From NCBI GenBank assembly GCA_024401695.1, contig JAKSKN010000017.1, positions 1 to 47,040 of the forward strand: 47,040 nt of DNA, written 5' to 3'. Source of the stretch: Bacteroidales bacterium. Its GTDB lineage: Bacteria; Bacteroidota; Bacteroidia; Bacteroidales; UBA932. How positions within the stretch are numbered: the first letter of the stretch is position 1; every line of letters starts with the position of its first letter. The position numbers and the translations under genes are program-made. Positions 24,119 through 33,531 of the stretch are shown piece after piece. The notes beneath the pieces were generated by a model that saw only the letters and a program-made list of their open reading frames with translations, ran no database searches and was not told the DNA's origin.

Positions 24119-25795
24119 TTATTTGTTAACGTAAAATTCTTTTCTTGCGTAAATCGGCGACCCGTCAGAGGCAAGCCCTTCCACTGTGACAACGAATCTG
24201 CCTGTATATGCGGGAATTTCGACATTGAGGTTCAGGACCTCCCCGGCGGCGATATCTAGCATAGGGTGCCAAAAGGCGGTCTGTCGGTAATCGGGATAGT
24301 TTCCGCTATGCTGCAGGCCGCTGCAGGTGAATGCCACAGGCAGTGACGGTCCCTGGAAATCAACTATTCTGACATTTTGGCTGAACTCCATCGAAGGCAT
24401 ATTGCCCTTGAAGGTGACGAAGTTCACCACTCCTCCGAAAACACGCATTCCGACACCGACTACCTGCGGGAATATTTCGACGGTCTTGATCAGCGCAGGG
24501 TCATATGAGAGTATTTTCCGATGGTCAAAGACCGGGACGCCATCAAGTAGGACAAGAGTGGCGCCGTCAGCGAAATGGACTCCCTGATGAAGGTCCTGGA
24601 GCGTCACCTGAATCTCGGTCTTTCCGTTTCTCCTGCGAGTCCTGAGTTCCGCGAGGATTTCGATTATCAGCTCATCCATCGTCGGGAATCTGGTATAGTC
24701 ATCGAGGATATATGTCTTTGCAGGGGCACCGAAAGACAGATTCGGCCTGTGCGGAAGAGCCGCGAAAAGAGTATCTGAATCGAAGAGTTTCTCTATCTGG
24801 CTCGCGGTCCCGCGCTTCTGGATACGGTCAGCATATCCGGAGAAAAGTTTCAGGGGCTCGATCTCACCTGCCGGGGCGTCGACAAAAGGAGAATCCAGCT
24901 CGAAATGGCCCGGCATATATTCATCTATATTCTCAATCTCACATACAAGGTCATCGTTCCCATATATATTGCTTGTGTAGAATGAGAGCGTACCATCCTT
25001 TGCGACACCTGCTGAATACACGTTGTCGGAATTCCCCGGGGTGGAGATGAATGCGTAGTACCCCGATATGGAATCAATCTGTGCCGGGCTGAAGCCGACG
25101 ACCCTGCCGGAAATGATCTCACCTTCATATTCGGGGACGGCCTTCCTGCCGAAGCCGGTTCCCGGTTTTATGCCGGACTTGAAATCTGCAATGGATATCT
25201 GTCCGGGAGCCGCAATGCCGTCATCGTGCCATACAGAAACGCTGACCGTAGCGTCTTTGCTGCTGCTCAACTGTATTGTTGCGGAGCGGGAGGAATGCGG
25301 TTCGGTAGGCATTGCAGCCGTGACCACTCCGGTATTGACTGGTGCAGATGCGCGCGATGGTTCCTCCTTCACCACTTCCACGCCACCCGCGACACGCGCT
25401 GTGGAATACGGGTTGAACACACTGATTGTCTTTGCGAATGCGGAGTAGTCGAAATTCTCTTCGTTCTTGTCCTGTGCAGTATAGGCCAGCAGCTTGTAAT
25501 TACCTGTAGGCAGATTGGAAGGAAGGGGCATAACGGTTGCACCGCGGCCCTTGACGAGCGCGACCTTGGCCGTGCAGGCCAGGCCAGAAGACGAATGCAG
25601 CTCGATATAGGCTATGCTGCTGAAATCCGTGAATCCTCCGGTAGCCGCATCAAGGCAGAATGCCGAACACCAGACCCTGTCTCCTGCCACATAAACCTGA
25701 CGGTCCGTGGTGATATATGTCCTCTCGGACAATCCTTGCGCCGACAATACCGCAGACACAAGCAAAAGCAATGATATCGTGATTATTCGCTTCAT
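24119..25795 (-). CDS. Secreted MG2-like protein with a TonB plug-like domain
   Basis: 558 residues with a signal peptide (about 1-19). Residues 25-130 look like a macroglobulin-type MG2 domain (YITTDRQVYVAGDRVWCSAFCLD, IAYIELHSSSGLA, PSNLPTGNYKLLAYT). Residues about 390-455 resemble a TonB receptor plug (LQDLHQGVHFADGATLVLLDGVPVFDHRKILSYDPALIKTVEIFPQVVGVGMRVFGGVVNFVTFKG), but there is no beta-barrel. Such proteins are found in Bacteroidetes beside TonB receptors. It is the last gene of the operon starting at 30286, three bases after the DUF4249 gene. A periplasmic partner of the receptor at 27004-29664 is plausible but unproven. Confidence 0.7.
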   Translation of the reverse strand: MKRIITISLLLLVSAVLSAQGLSERTYITTDRQVYVAGDRVWCSAFCLDAATGGFTDFSSIAYIELHSSSGLACTAKVALVKGRGATVMPLPSNLPTGNYKLLAYTAQDKNEENFDYSAFAKTISVFNPYSTARVAGGVEVVKEEPSRASAPVNTGVVTAAMPTEPHSSRSATIQLSSSKDATVSVSVWHDDGIAAPGQISIADFKSGIKPGTGFGRKAVPEYEGEIISGRVVGFSPAQIDSISGYYAFISTPGNSDNVYSAGVAKDGTLSFYTSNIYGNDDLVCEIENIDEYMPGHFELDSPFVDAPAGEIEPLKLFSGYADRIQKRGTASQIEKLFDSDTLFAALPHRPNLSFGAPAKTYILDDYTRFPTMDELIIEILAELRTRRRNGKTEIQVTLQDLHQGVHFADGATLVLLDGVPVFDHRKILSYDPALIKTVEIFPQVVGVGMRVFGGVVNFVTFKGNMPSMEFSQNVRIVDFQGPSLPVAFTCSGLQHSGNYPDYRQTAFWHPMLDIAAGEVLNLNVEIPAYTGRFVVTVEGLASDGSPIYARKEFYVNK

Positions 25796-25798
25796 ATC

Positions 25799-27004
25799 CT
25801 ATTCGTGTGATGTCGGCCAGTCGGCCGGTTTGTTCTTCGTACCTCCCAACAGCCTGCAGTCGATGCATTCCGCAGGGCTCACCCACATATCACCTTCCAT
25901 AAGGATCTTTTGGTAAGGGCGCCAACCTCTCAAATATTTATCAAAGTATTGGTCAGGGCTGACAGCTTCCTGCTGATACTCCGGGATTTTGTCCCTGTGG
26001 TAAAAATTGTCTGTTTCCTCATCGGATATGTAAAGCCGGGCCTTCTTCGGGAACACAACGGCAATATATCCATATACCAGTTCTTCAGGATCTGTGACGG
26101 ACGAAAGGTTTCCTCTCATTGCGCTCGGGATAGGAGAGAAAAGGTCGCCCGAAGATGACGAGATGCTCTTCAGGTTCTCATAATACTTATAGCTGCCGGC
26201 GGATACCGGATAGACCGTCAGGTCGATACGGTACATCAACGAAATCTTGGTATCGTTGTGATGGAAAGTCTTGAAAGGATAGTCAACGAGTCTCGACTCG
26301 GACATCTTCTCGGTCGTGGCCAGGTTGATGCCTCTTGACTCGCTGTGTTTCCAGCAATAATATATGTTCTCCGATGCATTGAATGATGCAGTCTGTCCGT
26401 ATGGATTCATTTCCGTCGGCATGATATAATACTCCGTGGCGCGCAGATATGAAGTATATTCCCAGTCCTCTTCATAACTGTAGCGGAAATGCTGGCTCAG
26501 GCCTCCGGAATGAAGGCTCATTCTGATTGCCAGCTCGTCCTTGGCCTTGTCGACGCTGAATGAAAGGTTGTCAAGCACCATATCCCCTTCAGGTTTTATC
26601 CATTCGGAGACATATTCCTTGCCTCCGCCGGGATTCACTCCGTTGATAATGGTATTGTCAAGTACTACCCTGAGCCTGTATGAAGCAGAAGCCTGACCCG
26701 GCTCATTCTTGATATCAGTCAGATCGGCTACGCTCCGGAATTCATTGTTGACAAACTCTTCCACGGCTTCCTTGGAATATCCGTTGTCGCCTTCCACGAA
26801 AACGCGGGCCGGGATTGTCTGGCGGCTGCTGTATGGAGCATCCAGAGGCTGCACTTTGGAGATCTGGAAATATGACTTCTCACCGAGCAGAATATCCCCC
26901 TCGACCACAATGTTGTCAACCGATTTCTCCGGCATAGAGTCATATGGATATACGCAGGAAACTGCAAGCAGTGAAAGGGCGAAAATGTATATGAACTTCT
27001 TCAT
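25799..27004 (-). CDS. DUF4249 lipoprotein
   Basis: 401 residues. The lipobox LAVSC puts the lipidated Cys at 17. The C-terminal signature ECIDCRLLGGTKNKPADWP is the hallmark of the DUF4249 family, and the N-terminal IVVEGDILLGEKSYFQISKVQPLD is also typical. DUF4249 proteins are surface or periplasmic lipoproteins nearly always encoded beside a TonB receptor, probably helping it capture its ligand. The ATG overlaps the stop of the receptor gene by one base (TAATG), so the two are translationally coupled. Confidence 0.9.
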   Translation of the reverse strand: MKKFIYIFALSLLAVSCVYPYDSMPEKSVDNIVVEGDILLGEKSYFQISKVQPLDAPYSSRQTIPARVFVEGDNGYSKEAVEEFVNNEFRSVADLTDIKNEPGQASASYRLRVVLDNTIINGVNPGGGKEYVSEWIKPEGDMVLDNLSFSVDKAKDELAIRMSLHSGGLSQHFRYSYEEDWEYTSYLRATEYYIMPTEMNPYGQTASFNASENIYYCWKHSESRGINLATTEKMSESRLVDYPFKTFHHNDTKISLMYRIDLTVYPVSAGSYKYYENLKSISSSSGDLFSPIPSAMRGNLSSVTDPEELVYGYIAVVFPKKARLYISDEETDNFYHRDKIPEYQQEAVSPDQYFDKYLRGWRPYQKILMEGDMWVSPAECIDCRLLGGTKNKPADWPTSHE

Positions 27005-29664
27005 TAGAATTTCAGATTAAGATTGACATACGGGATCGGGCACGCGAAAACCGAGAGCATATAACCGTTGACTTGCGTCGTGTTGTTTGACGTGAAATAT
27101 ACCGAATATGCATTCTTCCTGCCGGTGACATTATAGACGCCGAGGGTTATGGAGAAATGCGTCAATTGCTTCAGGTAGTGGCTTGGCTCGATGATGAAGG
27201 CCGCGTCCATTCTGAAATAATCCGGGATTCTGTGTGAGTTCCTTTCTGAATAGGCAAGGACATAGGTGTTGGCGAACCAGTATTTGCCGACAGGCACGGT
27301 GATAGGGCGGCCTGTGGCATAATCTACGTTCAGCGAGAGGCTGAAACGATGGGTGAACTTGTAGTTCATCACCATCTTGAAGTCGTGCGGCTTGTCGTGG
27401 GTCGTGCTGTACCACTGACCGCCATTGATGGTCTGGCCTCCCCTTTCGCTCAGGTCACGCAACTGGGAACGGGAGTAGGTGTATGACAGCCAGCCATTGA
27501 GCTTTCCAAGATTCTTCTTCACCATGAATTCGACACCGTATGCGCGTCCCTCGGTTTCCAGAAGATAGTCAGGCAGGTCCGGATTCATCACGAGTTTCGC
27601 ACCCGGCAGATAGTCCAGGTAATGCGCCATCTTCTTGTAATATCCTTCAAGCGAGAGGTCAACCTGACCGACGGTCCAGTAAAGACCGGCAGCTCCCTGC
27701 CATCCGGTCTGAGGACGTATCCTGTCATTGCTCAGCTGCCAGGTATCCATCGGCGAGATGGAAGTATTGTTCGAAATCAGATGGATGTTCTGGCTCATCG
27801 TATTGAAACCGGCCTTGAGCGAAAGATTGTCACGGATTGAATATTTTCCGGACAGACGGACCTCGGGATAGAAATAGAACTTCTTCGGGTTCAGTGACAT
27901 ATATCCGTCGAGGCGGACACCGTATTCAAAGGCAAGCTTGTCGGTGGCACGCCAGGAATCGCTCATATAAAGCGCAAGGTCAACCGCCTTCTGCCTTTCG
28001 AGGTAGACAGGGACCACGAGCGACCTTTCAAGAAGCGGAGTATACGACCCCGGATTCAGGTTGTAATAGATGCCGTTCAAGCCATACGAAAGCGTATGGT
28101 TCCCGATGACTGACTTGAACCCGAGCTTGGCGTATCCCTGGTTGATCTTCGTGGCCATCTCGTAAGACTGAGGCTCATAATGCGTTTCCTGCAGGGAGCT
28201 TGCAAAGCTGTCATATCCTCCCACAAGGGTCATCGTGTTGCGCTCGTTGATGTGGCTTATCCACTTCACGGAAGCATTGAGGTTCGAGTACCGGAACGTG
28301 GTGTCGGTCGAAAAGCCGAAACGGTCGCGCGACCAGTAACCGGTCACGTGGAGGGAATTGTCGTCGTTGAATTTATGGGTAAGTCCGACATTCACATCGC
28401 TGAAAGAAGCCGAACCGCCGGAATAGGCGCTCTCTTCCTTCGGGATCGCCTTCAGTATCCAGTCGGAGTATGTCGTACGGCCGCCGACGATGAATGTGGT
28501 CTTCCCCTTCTTGATCGGTCCTTCGATCATAAGATTGCTGGTGAGAAGGCCGAGGCCGACGGAGCCCGTGACCTTGTTGGCGTTGCCCTCCTTGCCACGG
28601 ATGTCAAGGACAGAAGAGATGCGGCCGCCGAACTCGGCAGGGATCGAGCTTTTGTAGAGTTCGACGTCGTTGATGACATCTGCATTGAAGGACGACAGCA
28701 CGCCGAACATATGGCTCGGATTGTAGATGGTCCCCTCGTTGAAGAGGATAAGGTTCTGGTCAACGGCACCGCCACGGACATTGAATCCGGTCGCCGCCTC
28801 GCCCGCCGTCTTGACTCCCGGCAGGGTCAGGACCACCTTGAGCACGTCAGGTTCGCCGAACACTGCAGGCACCCTCTTGATGGTGGCCAGGTGTATGCGC
28901 TCGATGCCCATCCTGGCATCACGGTGCGCCGACTGGTTCTCGGCGGACACCACGGCGCCCTTGAGGGAGATGACCTTTTCCTTCATCTGCACGTCCAGGC
29001 CTCCGTCATTGTACACAACTAGGTTCAGCTTAAGGTCCTCCATAGAGTATCCGCTGAAGCAGAGGACATTCTCGCCGACAGGCAGTTCCACACGGTAGAG
29101 TCCGTTGACGTCGGTGAGAGAATATGCGCCCGTCTTTTCGTCATAGACGGACACCCCCACAAGCGGCTCGCCGCTTGAAATGTCACGTACGCTGCCTCTC
29201 ACATAGGCTTTTTTCTTGCCTGGCACGGCGCGGTCGCCGATCTCATATATCTTGTTGCGGAATGTGGCGAGCAGGTTCTCCTCCTCGTGAAGGACAGTCA
29301 TCCCGTCTTTCTCCGGCTCCTTGACTCCGCTTGAAAAATATTCAGGAGGAAGGGAGGCGACTTTGAGTGACTTGCCTGAAGTGATGAAATATGCGCCATC
29401 GTAGTTAACGACGGAATAGCCTTTTTCCTTGAGGGCCTTGAAGGCGGCGTCAGAGAAATCTTTTCGCAGGGTTTCGATGGTATATGACGCCACGTCTTCG
29501 GCATCCTTGAGGAAATAGATCGTATGCCCCAGTTCCTTGCGGAGGCAATCGACCACAACGTCCGACGGGACGCGCTTGACTGCAAGGGAATCGTTGGCTA
29601 GAAGTCTTTGCGGCAGGATCAGCGCTGCGCCGAAAAAAGCTGCCAGGATGAACTTACTTTTCAT
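27004..29664 (-). CDS. TonB-dependent outer-membrane receptor with STN domain
   Basis: 886 residues: signal peptide (about 1-23), an STN-type domain (about 30-95, VDCLRKELGHTIYFLKDAEDVASYTIETLRKDFSDAAFKALKEKGYSV), a carboxypeptidase-regulatory-like domain (about 152-235, VRGSVRDISSGEPLVGVSVYDE...DVNGLYRVELPVGENVLCFSGYSM), a plug (about 255-350, FNVRGGAVDQNLILFNEGTIYNPSHMFG) and a 22-strand-type barrel ending in aromatic NLNLKF. It imports an unknown ligand with TonB energy. The STN domain usually passes a signal to a FecR-type anti-sigma factor, but no such gene is in this operon. It overlaps the upstream gene by 11 bases. Confidence 0.92.
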   Translation of the reverse strand: MKSKFILAAFFGAALILPQRLLANDSLAVKRVPSDVVVDCLRKELGHTIYFLKDAEDVASYTIETLRKDFSDAAFKALKEKGYSVVNYDGAYFITSGKSLKVASLPPEYFSSGVKEPEKDGMTVLHEEENLLATFRNKIYEIGDRAVPGKKKAYVRGSVRDISSGEPLVGVSVYDEKTGAYSLTDVNGLYRVELPVGENVLCFSGYSMEDLKLNLVVYNDGGLDVQMKEKVISLKGAVVSAENQSAHRDARMGIERIHLATIKRVPAVFGEPDVLKVVLTLPGVKTAGEAATGFNVRGGAVDQNLILFNEGTIYNPSHMFGVLSSFNADVINDVELYKSSIPAEFGGRISSVLDIRGKEGNANKVTGSVGLGLLTSNLMIEGPIKKGKTTFIVGGRTTYSDWILKAIPKEESAYSGGSASFSDVNVGLTHKFNDDNSLHVTGYWSRDRFGFSTDTTFRYSNLNASVKWISHINERNTMTLVGGYDSFASSLQETHYEPQSYEMATKINQGYAKLGFKSVIGNHTLSYGLNGIYYNLNPGSYTPLLERSLVVPVYLERQKAVDLALYMSDSWRATDKLAFEYGVRLDGYMSLNPKKFYFYPEVRLSGKYSIRDNLSLKAGFNTMSQNIHLISNNTSISPMDTWQLSNDRIRPQTGWQGAAGLYWTVGQVDLSLEGYYKKMAHYLDYLPGAKLVMNPDLPDYLLETEGRAYGVEFMVKKNLGKLNGWLSYTYSRSQLRDLSERGGQTINGGQWYSTTHDKPHDFKMVMNYKFTHRFSLSLNVDYATGRPITVPVGKYWFANTYVLAYSERNSHRIPDYFRMDAAFIIEPSHYLKQLTHFSITLGVYNVTGRKNAYSVYFTSNNTTQVNGYMLSVFACPIPYVNLNLKF

Positions 29665-30286
29665 TTATCAGCTTTTCGGCCTTGCGGCGGCCGATCTTTA
29701 CGAGTTTATCGTTCCTGACAGTATAGTATTGGCGATAGATCATAAAACAGGTATATACATCCGAGCGATAATTCTCATCGACATATCCGATCCCCGAGTA
29801 GCCGTTGTTGTTATTGACCATATTCGAGGACAGGAATTTCGACACCCTGAAGAATATCGGGTTCTTGCCCGATTTCTTCACGGCATAGAATCCGGGCTCG
29901 GCATTGGTTATGACGCCATCCCTCTGGAGATTAAGGAACCTTTCACCTCCGATTTCGAACCATTCCACATAGTCGCGCAGGAGGTTGACCTCCACAGAAC
30001 CGACATCGGCCCTGGTAAGCAGCTGCTGCCCGTATGCATCGATATTCAGGAGGACATTGTCATAGACCCTGCCATTGAAGCACACCGAGCCGGGCTTATA
30101 GTCACGGCTGTCCCAGAAATAATGCCCATTGTAAAGGAAATTGTATTTTTTTGGCCCGGGGCCCCGGTACAGAATAGATTTCGAGCCTGCAGATTCAGCA
30201 AATACGGCATATTCCGAGGGTGTCTGGGAGATTGCCGCAAATGGAATCAGCATAAGAAACAATATGAGTATCCTGCATTTTTGCAT
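29654..30286 (-). CDS. Secreted protein of unknown function ahead of TonB receptor
   Basis: 210 residues from the ATG at 30286. An in-frame ATG at 30346 would add 20 residues before an obvious signal peptide (MQKCRILILFLMLIPFAAISQ), so the later start is preferred. The mature part is basic at the C-terminus (KLVKIGRRKAEKLINEK) and rich in Tyr, Asn and aromatic residues, with FNGRVYDNVLLNIDAYGQQLLTRA in the middle. I recognise no family. It is the first gene of the operon with the receptor, DUF4249 and MG2-plug genes, so it is probably a periplasmic accessory of that transport system. Confidence 0.75.
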   Translation of the reverse strand: MQKCRILILFLMLIPFAAISQTPSEYAVFAESAGSKSILYRGPGPKKYNFLYNGHYFWDSRDYKPGSVCFNGRVYDNVLLNIDAYGQQLLTRADVGSVEVNLLRDYVEWFEIGGERFLNLQRDGVITNAEPGFYAVKKSGKNPIFFRVSKFLSSNMVNNNNGYSGIGYVDENYRSDVYTCFMIYRQYYTVRNDKLVKIGRRKAEKLINEK

Positions 30287-30360
30287 AGAACGATATTTTT
30301 TTACGAAAATACTAAAATATATCCGTAAATTTATAGGCTGAAACAATATTTATATAGGAT

Positions 30361-31401
30361 ATGGCAAAAGTTATCACTTTCGGGGAGATAATGCTCAGAT
30401 TATCCACCCCGGGATATTTGAGATTCGCGCAGGCCAGACAGTTTGACGCCACTTTCGGAGGCGGAGAAGCCAATGTTGCAGTCTCTCTCGCGAATTACGG
30501 TATCGATACCGATTTCATCACCAGACTTCCCGACAATGACATAGCACGTTCCTGCGTGCGCGACCTCCGTTCATACGGAGTGGGTACCTCCAACATAGTT
30601 TACGGAGGCGACCGCGTGGGCATCTACTTCCTTGAGACCGGTGCCGTCGCACGCCCGAGCAAGGTCGTCTACGACCGCGCAGGCTCTTCCATCGCCACCA
30701 TCCAGAAGGGGATGATAGACTGGCCGGCCGTCTTCGCCGGGGCGGACTGGTTCCATTGGACAGGCATCACCCCAGCCCTCAGTCAGGGTGCGGCAGATGT
30801 CTGCCTGGAGGCCATACAGGCTGCGGGCAAGCTCGGCCTTACCGTCAGCTGCGACCTCAACTACCGCAAGAATCTGTGGAAATACGGCAAGAAGGCCTCT
30901 GAGATAATGCCGGCACTCGTAGAAGGATGCGACATCATCCTCGGCAACGAGGAAGACGCCGACAAGGTGTTCGGCATCAAGCCGGAAGGATTCGACGTCA
31001 CCGCCACCGGAGGCGCCATCGACCAGAAGCGATTCCAGAGTGTAGGCGAGCAGCTCATGGCCCGCTTCCCTCGCGCAAAGAAAGTCATCATCACCCTCCG
31101 CGGCTCCATCAACGCCAACCACAACACCTGGGGCGGAGTGCTCTGGGACGGCAGTACCCTCTACCAGTCGCCACGCTACGACATCACCCACATCGTTGAC
31201 CGCGTGGGCGGCGGCGACTCCTTTATGGGCGGTCTCATCTACGGCCTCCTCACCTACAAGGGCGACGACCAGAAGGCGCTGAACTTCGCCGTTGCAGCCT
31301 CCTGCCTCAAGCATACCATCTTCGGTGACTTCAACCAGGTCACCGTCAAGGAAGTCGAGAACCTTATGGCCGGTGACGCTTCCGGCCGCGTAGCACGTTG
31401 A
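30361..31401 (+). CDS. kdgK: 2-keto-3-deoxygluconate kinase (PfkB family)
   Basis: 346 residues, ribokinase fold. N-terminal [43 protein letters not shown] holds the substrate GG motif; [19 protein letters not shown] near 279-297 holds the catalytic Asp286 in the anion-hole motif, here GGGD where most have GAGD. It phosphorylates KDG to KDPG. It is the first of three genes that follow one another closely (kdgK, aldolase, hexuronate permease), divergent from the operon at 30286. No convincing TAnnTTTG box was found in the 74-base gap. Confidence 0.93.
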   Translation: MAKVITFGEIMLRLSTPGYLRFAQARQFDATFGGGEANVAVSLANYGIDTDFITRLPDNDIARSCVRDLRSYGVGTSNIVYGGDRVGIYFLETGAVARPSKVVYDRAGSSIATIQKGMIDWPAVFAGADWFHWTGITPALSQGAADVCLEAIQAAGKLGLTVSCDLNYRKNLWKYGKKASEIMPALVEGCDIILGNEEDADKVFGIKPEGFDVTATGGAIDQKRFQSVGEQLMARFPRAKKVIITLRGSINANHNTWGGVLWDGSTLYQSPRYDITHIVDRVGGGDSFMGGLIYGLLTYKGDDQKALNFAVAASCLKHTIFGDFNQVTVKEVENLMAGDASGRVAR

Positions 31402-31405
31402 ACAC

Positions 31406-31422
31406 ACGCGAGTCACTCGCGT
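31406..31422. repeat. Short intercistronic palindrome
   Basis: ACGCGAG (31406-31412) and CTCGCGT (31416-31422) form a perfect 7-bp hairpin with loop TCA, four bases after the kdgK stop and 13 bases before the aldolase start. No T run follows, so it is not a clear terminator. It could protect the upstream part of the message or be a small dispersed repeat. Confidence 0.6.
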
Positions 31423-31435
31423 CTGTACGGAAAAT

Positions 31436-32089
31436 ATGGACAAGCAGATAATATTTGATACAATAGCGGGGACCGGGATGGTCCCGGTATTCTACAATCC
31501 CGACATCGAGATCAGCAAGAAGGTGCTCAAGGCCTGCTATGACGGCGGCGTAAGGGCTTTCGAATTCACGAACCGCGGCGACAAGGCTGCAGAGGTCTTT
31601 GCCGGACTTGCACAATATGTCAAGGACCTCCCCGGAATGATACTCGGAGTCGGCTCCATCTCATTCGGCAGGGATGCACGCAGGTTCATCAAGCTCGGCG
31701 CGCAGTTCGTCGTGAGCCCGCAGTTTGTGCCCGACGTGGTCACGGTGTGCCGCTGGCGCCGCGTTCCGTATATGCCCGGCTGCGGCACCGTATCCGAAGT
31801 CGGCCGTGCCCAGCGCGCCGGCTGCGAAGTCTGCAAGGTCTTCCCCGGCGACGTCCTCGGCCCCGCCTTCGTGAAAGCGCTCAGAGCCCCTATGCCTTGG
31901 AGCAAGATTATGGTCACCGGCGGAGTGAAGCCCGAAAAAGCCAACCTCGAGGCCTGGTTCAAAGCCGGAGTCACCTGTGTCGGTATGGGCTCCAACCTGT
32001 TCCCGAAGGACGTGATCGCCGCAGGCGAATGGGACAAGATCACCGAACTTTGTAAAAACGCATTGGAAATAATAAAAGAAGTCAGATAA
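31436..32089 (+). CDS. KDPG/KHG aldolase
   Basis: 217 residues, class I aldolase of the Eda family. FEFTNRGD gives the catalytic Glu43 and the phosphate-binding Arg47, [33 protein letters not shown] the Schiff-base Lys134, and [10 protein letters not shown] the phosphate loop; MPGCGTV takes the place of the usual PG motif. It splits KDPG into pyruvate and glyceraldehyde 3-phosphate, the step after KdgK. It lies between kdgK and the hexuronate permease, whose ATG directly follows its stop. Confidence 0.93.
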   Translation: MDKQIIFDTIAGTGMVPVFYNPDIEISKKVLKACYDGGVRAFEFTNRGDKAAEVFAGLAQYVKDLPGMILGVGSISFGRDARRFIKLGAQFVVSPQFVPDVVTVCRWRRVPYMPGCGTVSEVGRAQRAGCEVCKVFPGDVLGPAFVKALRAPMPWSKIMVTGGVKPEKANLEAWFKAGVTCVGMGSNLFPKDVIAAGEWDKITELCKNALEIIKEVR

Positions 32090-33517
32090 ATGTCAACCAC
32101 TCAACAAAAACTGATGACCAACTGGCGTTGGTGGCTCTGCTCGCTGCTCTTCGTGGCGACAACGGTCAACTACCTCGACCGCCAGGTGCTCTCCCTTACA
32201 TACGAAGAATTCATCAAGCCCCAGTTCCACTGGACCGACGCCAACTATGGCACCATCACCAGCTTCTTCTCCATCTTCTACGCCATTGCGGTCCTCTTCG
32301 CCGGCAAGTTCATTGACTGGATGGGGACGAAGAAAGGCTACCTCATCGCCATAGGCGTATGGTCCGCCGGCGCCTGCCTGCACGCGCTCTGCGGCGAAGC
32401 CACCAGCCTCATCATCGCCAAGAACGCGATGCTGGCCATCTCTACGGTATCCGTCTATCTGTTCCTCCTCTGCCGGGGCATTCTCGCCCTCGGCGAATCG
32501 GGCAACTTCCCGGCCGCCATCAAGGTGACCGCAGAATACTTCCCGAAGAAGGACCGCGCCTTCGCAACGTCCATCTTCAACGCCGGTGCATCTGTCGGCG
32601 CCCTCGCCGCCCCGCTCTGCATTCCGCCTCTTGCCGTAAAGTTCGGCTGGGAGATGGCATTCATCATCATAGGTGCGCTCGGCTTCGTCTGGATGTTCTT
32701 CTGGGCCTTTATGTATGAAAAGCCTGAAAAGAGCAGCCACGTGAATGCCGCCGAACTCGAATACATCCACCAGGACGATGCCGAGGAAGCCGCAGCCAAG
32801 GCAGCTGCAGCCGCACAGGCGGCCGAAGAGAAGACCATCCCGTTCTTCAGATGCTTCACCTTCAAGCAGACCTGGCAGTTCATCGTCGGCAAGTTCTTCA
32901 CCGACGGCGTCTGGTGGTTCTTCCTCTTCTGGGCACCGTCCTACTTCAGCAATCAGTTCAATGCCCCGGCCACCTCGACACAGGGTCAGTGGCTGATATT
33001 CACGCTTTACGCAATAGTGACGGTTGTCTCCATCTTCGGAGGCTACCTGCCTAAGATATTCGTTGAAAAGAAAGGTATGCAGCCGTACAACGGCCGAATG
33101 CTCGCAATGCTTATGTTCGCATTCCTGCCTATCGCCGCCCTCTTCGCGCAGCCTCTGGGCATCAACCTGAACACGCCCTGGTGGCCGGCCATCCTGATCG
33201 GACTGGCGGGCGCGGGGCATCAGGCCTGGAGCGCCAACCTCTATTCCACCATCGGCGATATGTTCCCGAAGAGCACCATCGCCACCATCACCGGCATCGG
33301 CACGATGGCGGGCGGGCTCGGATCGATGTTCGTTCAGAAGATCGCAGGCAACCTCTTCACCTATGCCGAGAAAGCCGGCGAAGCCTTCTCCTTCCTCGGT
33401 TTCTCAGGCAAGCCTGCAGGCTACTTCGTGATGTTCTGCTACTGCGGCGTCGCCTACCTCATCGCCTGGTTCATAATGAAGGTCCTCGTGCCGAAGTACA
33501 AACCGATAGAGGTATAA
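32090..33517 (+). CDS. Hexuronate transporter, MFS (ExuT-like)
   Basis: 475 residues with about 12 membrane helices. The N-terminal WWLCSLLFVATTVNYLDRQVLS and SFFSIFYAIAVLFAGKFIDWMGTKKGY are typical of the anion:cation symporter branch of the major facilitator family that includes ExuT; CRGILALGESGNFPAAIKVTAEYFPKKDRA contains the RxxxGxxE-type motif of the family. The central cytoplasmic loop has an Ala/Glu-rich run (about 225-245). Placed after KDG kinase and aldolase, it most likely imports glucuronate or galacturonate across the inner membrane. The ATG follows the aldolase stop with no gap. Confidence 0.88.
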   Translation: MSTTQQKLMTNWRWWLCSLLFVATTVNYLDRQVLSLTYEEFIKPQFHWTDANYGTITSFFSIFYAIAVLFAGKFIDWMGTKKGYLIAIGVWSAGACLHALCGEATSLIIAKNAMLAISTVSVYLFLLCRGILALGESGNFPAAIKVTAEYFPKKDRAFATSIFNAGASVGALAAPLCIPPLAVKFGWEMAFIIIGALGFVWMFFWAFMYEKPEKSSHVNAAELEYIHQDDAEEAAAKAAAAAQAAEEKTIPFFRCFTFKQTWQFIVGKFFTDGVWWFFLFWAPSYFSNQFNAPATSTQGQWLIFTLYAIVTVVSIFGGYLPKIFVEKKGMQPYNGRMLAMLMFAFLPIAALFAQPLGINLNTPWWPAILIGLAGAGHQAWSANLYSTIGDMFPKSTIATITGIGTMAGGLGSMFVQKIAGNLFTYAEKAGEAFSFLGFSGKPAGYFVMFCYCGVAYLIAWFIMKVLVPKYKPIEV

Positions 33518-33531
33518 GACGGAGCATATTG

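Noticed and set aside
28180-29022. 280-codon + strand open frame inside the TonB receptor
   Set aside because: Antisense shadow of the plug and carboxypeptidase-like domains; no recognisable motif.
30287-30360. Promoters for kdgK and the divergent operon
   Set aside because: Only partial matches (such as TAAATTTA) to TAnnTTTG with no -33 element; too weak to list.
32093-33220. 375-codon open frame antisense to the hexuronate transporter
   Set aside because: No membrane or domain pattern, charged low-complexity composition; the + strand transporter is unmistakable.
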